A DNA stretch of 64,000 bases, from contig JBEBJA010000090.1 of assembly GCA_040080145.1 (NCBI GenBank), forward strand, positions 54,213-118,212, in the 5' to 3' direction. The translations under genes were made by a program, and so were the position numbers. Under the pieces are notes generated by a model. That model did not search any database. It was not told the origin of the DNA and was given only the letters and a program-made list of their open reading frames with translations. This stretch comes from JANXVY01 sp040080145. Lineage in GTDB: Bacteria > Pseudomonadota > Alphaproteobacteria > Rhizobiales > Hyphomicrobiaceae. Positions 61,276-64,000 of the stretch are shown here, piece by piece (positions within the stretch are counted from its first letter, which is position 1; every line of letters begins with the position of its first letter).

Positions 61276-62769
61276 TCAGGTCTTAAGTATAAATTGGGCG
61301 GTCAGGCAGGAGCCGATGCCGGGAGTAGAGTGAATTTTTAAAGTGCCGTCGCAGGTTTCTACGCGGTCCCGGAGCCCTGCAAGTCCTAGACCTTTTTCGG
61401 ATTGATCCAATTCGGGACTAAAGCCGTGACCATTGTCCTCGACCTGAACCGTCAGTGCATCCTGGGAACAGGTTGCCATGACCTTCTCCCGGGTGCCTTT
61501 TGCGTGGCGGAAGGCGTTGTTCAATCCTTCCTGGACGAAACGGTAGAGGCAGGTTTTGGTGCTCGCCGGCAAATTGAAGTTGAGGCAGTCGAGATCGGCT
61601 TCGACGGCTATTCCCGTGCGCTTTTCGTGATTGCGGATGGCCAATTGGATCGTCTGCAGAGGAGTGAGGCGTTCTAATTGCGGCGGCGCGATATCTGCCG
61701 AGATGTTGCGTATTTCGTTCAGGCTATCTTGGAGCAAGCCGCGGACGGATTCGAACTTTTCTTCCTGGCTGGCTAGGGAGGCGAGGTTTTTCGACGGTTT
61801 GAGGCCATCATAGTAGAGCAGGGCCAGTCCGGTGAGCTGAGCTGGTCCGTCATGAAGATCGGCACCGATCCGCCGCAAGAGTCGCTCGTTGGTGTCGGTC
61901 GTCATTTTCCGGGCGGCGACGACCTTGCGATTGAGGTCTTCATTTTGGCGCAACAGATTGGACAAGCTGTCGATTTGGTTTTCCAAGGCGCCCTGCTGGC
62001 TGACAATGGTTTGATTGCCGCGCCGGACGATGGAAAACAGCAGGCCCAGCATGCCAAGCGTCGAGGTGCCGACGACAAGTAAGGTATTCCAACGGGTCTG
62101 GCCGATGTCTAATTTCAGTTTGTCGGCGAACTGATAGATCTCGGCGACTGCGATGGGCGTTGTCGTGCCGTAGGCGTGCATTGGGGCATAGACTTCGAGC
62201 AGCGGTCGCCTGAGCCTGCGTTCCGGGGCGTTTTCGGCTTCGGTCAGTTCGTCGAATTCTGCCGCGATTTCGTTGGCCATCGCCGTGATGAAGCCCGACG
62301 TTTGCGGGAAGCTCTGGCCGATCGCGGCATGGTCGGTGCTATATACAATCGTTCCGGACTTGTTCCAGATTTTGATCGCAGCGATGGATTTGCCCAGTTG
62401 TGTGTTGAGCAACAACTTGTCGAGGTCGGTGCGGACGCTCTCGCTTAGACCCTCGTCAGTGGCGAGTGGCTGGATCAGTGGCTGAAGCAGGCTGTCAAGG
62501 TAGAAGGCCGTCGAAATTGCGGTGTTCTGGACAACGTGTTGTTCGATCTTTGCGCTAATCCATGCACCGAGCAGCGTCATCGTGGACAATAATACGGCGG
62601 ATGCTGCGATTATGAATTGGGATGAGAGGGAGAGCCGTTCCCATCGCTGTGGAATTGAACGCCAATGTTTTCGAAGCCAGCGTCTTTCGGTGGGCATGTT
62701 GAGATAAGTCCGGGGAAACCGCCAGACCGGCGGGGGGATCGTATCGGATCCTTTTGCACCGTGAAGCAT
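61276..62769 (-). CDS. NarX-like (HisKA_3) sensor histidine kinase
   Basis: A 497-residue kinase (start 62769, or ATG 62697 at MPTERRWLRKHW). Two membrane helices (FIIAASAVLLSTMTLLGAWI; LLVVGTSTLGMLGLLFSIV) flank a periplasmic region; a coiled linker (LENQIDSLSNLLRQNEDLNR) precedes the H-box RRIGADLHDGPAQLTGLALL and the ATPase N-box LNNAFRHAKG. Cognate regulator directly downstream. Confidence 0.92.
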   Translation of the reverse strand: MLHGAKGSDTIPPPVWRFPRTYLNMPTERRWLRKHWRSIPQRWERLSLSSQFIIAASAVLLSTMTLLGAWISAKIEQHVVQNTAISTAFYLDSLLQPLIQPLATDEGLSESVRTDLDKLLLNTQLGKSIAAIKIWNKSGTIVYSTDHAAIGQSFPQTSGFITAMANEIAAEFDELTEAENAPERRLRRPLLEVYAPMHAYGTTTPIAVAEIYQFADKLKLDIGQTRWNTLLVVGTSTLGMLGLLFSIVRRGNQTIVSQQGALENQIDSLSNLLRQNEDLNRKVVAARKMTTDTNERLLRRIGADLHDGPAQLTGLALLYYDGLKPSKNLASLASQEEKFESVRGLLQDSLNEIRNISADIAPPQLERLTPLQTIQLAIRNHEKRTGIAVEADLDCLNFNLPASTKTCLYRFVQEGLNNAFRHAKGTREKVMATCSQDALTVQVEDNGHGFSPELDQSEKGLGLAGLRDRVETCDGTLKIHSTPGIGSCLTAQFILKT

Positions 62770-63156
62770 AACTACGACCTACGGCTGATACGCATAACTT
62801 TACATTCGACCTAGAGGCGAGTGCGGAATGTAACATGCATTGTGTCAAAAACGGATAGAAGTTTCAATAGTGTGCTGAGGGTATCGAATTCTCGACGTTA
62901 AGTGCGTGATCACGGTCAGTACCAAGTTTAGACGCGCAAATTGTAGGCCAAGTCTTCAGCTTTACCGGGCTGGTCCGACCTTTGATCCGTCGCATTGGCT
63001 TGGGACTAAGAGCGCTAAATCATCAGACCTTGGTCCAGTTCGATGATTGTTCCAAGGAATGCTGCAGTATTTGTTGGGGTTTGGTAGGATATTTTTTCTT
63101 AGATGGCTTCCGTTGTCAGCGCGATGTCAGCGACTTTCAATTATCGTCGTTCGCAA
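62770..63156. other. Intergenic, divergent promoters likely
   Basis: About 390 bp between the leftward kinase and rightward gene. No supported gene or clear operator is seen. Confidence 0.4.
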
Positions 63157-63167
63157 TGGAGGATGGC

Positions 63168-63530
63168 ATGTCAGTGCAAGTTGCCGAGCGAAACATGGTG
63201 TGTGTCCTTGGAGTGGCCGGTGTCCGTGGAGCTGTTGAGCTTTACGCTGTCAATGGCTCGCGCGAAGTCACGATGCACGGCTGGTTCGTCCAGGATGCCG
63301 GGTTTTCTGTGCTCAGTGACCGTCCGCCGTGTCTGGTCGCCATTGATGCGGGTGCGTTGCCAGACGAAATGATCAGACATTTGCGGGATCGAGGTCATAC
63401 CGTGGTCGTGATGCCCACGATCGGGCGGCCGAGCCGTTCGAACTACCGGCGCACCGCCAAAGACGTTTGTCAGTTGGCATTAGGTTTGGCCGATTGCATG
63501 CCGGACGCACCCCGGCGTACACTGCAGTAA
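63168..63530 (+). CDS. IS110-type transposase N-terminal fragment (possibly domesticated)
   Basis: A 120-residue product from ATG 63168, which has GGAGG six bases upstream. It resembles the DEDD/RuvC-like N-terminal domain of IS110 transposases: an opening MVCVLGVAGVRGAVELYAVNG strand pair, PPCLVAIDAGALPDEMIRHL, LRDRGHTVVVMPT, then RRTAKDVCQLAL. The first acidic residue expected in VGLDLAK is not clear (LGVAGV), so catalysis is doubtful. There is no C-terminal transposase domain. The clean ribosome site suggests it may still be expressed. Confidence 0.5.
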   Translation: MSVQVAERNMVCVLGVAGVRGAVELYAVNGSREVTMHGWFVQDAGFSVLSDRPPCLVAIDAGALPDEMIRHLRDRGHTVVVMPTIGRPSRSNYRRTAKDVCQLALGLADCMPDAPRRTLQ

Positions 63531-63610
63531 GCCGTCCAGTTTTCTGCAGTGTTTCAAGATGCCTGAATTGCGCATTTTGCGATGTGTTCAGCGAGGTATC
63601 GGCAAGCGGG

Positions 63611-64000
63611 ATGCAAGGGCGGGGTTTTTCGCGCGGCATCGGCGGTGGTGCGGCTTTCGCCGGGGGTGCGGCTATCGCCGGGATTGCGAAGATCGTCAGG
63701 CCATTCGGGCTATTTGCCGCCGCCTATGCCGTGTTGGCGGTTCCAGCGGTGTTTGCGTTGCAGCCGCCGCTCCATTATGTCGTGATCACTGTGTTGCTGG
63801 GTCTAGTGCTCGCCGCATTAAGTGCCATCGACGTTGATAGCCTGCGATTGCCTGATGCGTTGACATTGCCGCTCGCTGCCGCTGGATTGGGGCTGAGCGT
63901 TTATCTGCAATGGGACGATCCCTGGTCGCGGGTGCTGGCGGTGATCGCTGGTTATGTGGTCCTTTGGGCGGTTGCGTATGGCTACGAGCGGCTCCGAGGG
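63611..64000 (+). CDS. Prepilin peptidase (A24 family), 5' part only
   Basis: The frame is open from ATG 63611 (GTG 63584 is an alternative) to the window end, 130 codons without a stop. Hydrophobic helices and ALSAIDVDSLRLPDALTLP (the first catalytic-Asp motif of type IV prepilin peptidases, about residues 75-93) identify an aspartic A24 peptidase that trims prepilins or pseudopilins in the inner membrane. The second Asp motif lies beyond the window. Confidence 0.75.
   Translation, partial: MQGRGFSRGIGGGAAFAGGAAIAGIAKIVRPFGLFAAAYAVLAVPAVFALQPPLHYVVITVLLGLVLAALSAIDVDSLRLPDALTLPLAAAGLGLSVYLQWDDPWSRVLAVIAGYVVLWAVAYGYERLRG

Overview
The window looks like alphaproteobacterial DNA: an accessory region (about 1-50 kb) followed by ordinary chromosome (about 50-64 kb). 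Support for the class includes a direct-repeat SOS box (GAAC-N7-GAAC) before umuD, alphaproteobacterial-style two-component systems, a MaeB-type malic enzyme and a tRNA-Arg(ACG) 3' half used as an integration site. I cannot fix the order or genus. There is no rRNA, no complete tRNA, no CRISPR array and no replication gene, so the mobile part reads as an integrated element and not as a plasmid.

Positions 1-41,852 form one integrative, mobilisable element. It ends on the right with a P4-type tyrosine integrase (40288-41619), tandem 11-bp arm repeats and a 45-nt copy of the 3' half of tRNA-Arg. Because only the 3' half is present, the intact tRNA and the other boundary must lie left of the window, so at least 41.8 kb belongs to the element. 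It carries two MobA/MobL (MobQ) relaxases, each with a candidate oriT in the same orientation just upstream of its start; one has the RSF1010 layout of hairpin plus ATAAGTGCGC. It also has a TraG/VirD4 coupling protein, SOS-controlled umuDC, a second small tyrosine recombinase, and a leftward operon of nine short plasmid-type genes ending in an orphan DNA methyltransferase (33199-29992).

The element's cargo includes a TIR-formylglycine-generating-enzyme-like fusion, a YaaC-like protein, an AlbA_2/ATPase protein, and a murD2-murL pair (the alternative L-Glu ligase plus epimerase route to D-Glu in peptidoglycan) with an unknown third gene. It also includes a two-gene cassette (34544-36465) pairing a membrane protein with a caspase/CHAT-like His-Cys signature and a SLATT-like two-helix membrane protein. 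That cassette is my best candidate for an undescribed system, probably a membrane-acting immune or cell-death module.

Positions 41.85-50.5 kb are an older, decaying island: a truncated TerY(VWA)-PP2C set interrupted by an IS630 element, a Fic-family gene behind nine operator-like 9-mers, a rearranged IS66, and fragments such as a frameshifted mogA.

From 50.7 kb on the DNA is coherent and mostly leftward: a 2TM protein, Asp/Glu racemase-like protein, creatininase-like protein, sterol desaturase, a multi-pass membrane protein, malic enzyme, an OmpR/PhoQ-like pair, a NarL-type pair, an IS110-like N-terminal fragment and the start of a prepilin peptidase. Two copies of a 124-bp structured repeat, one stem of which shows a compensatory base change, sit in two of the intergenic gaps.
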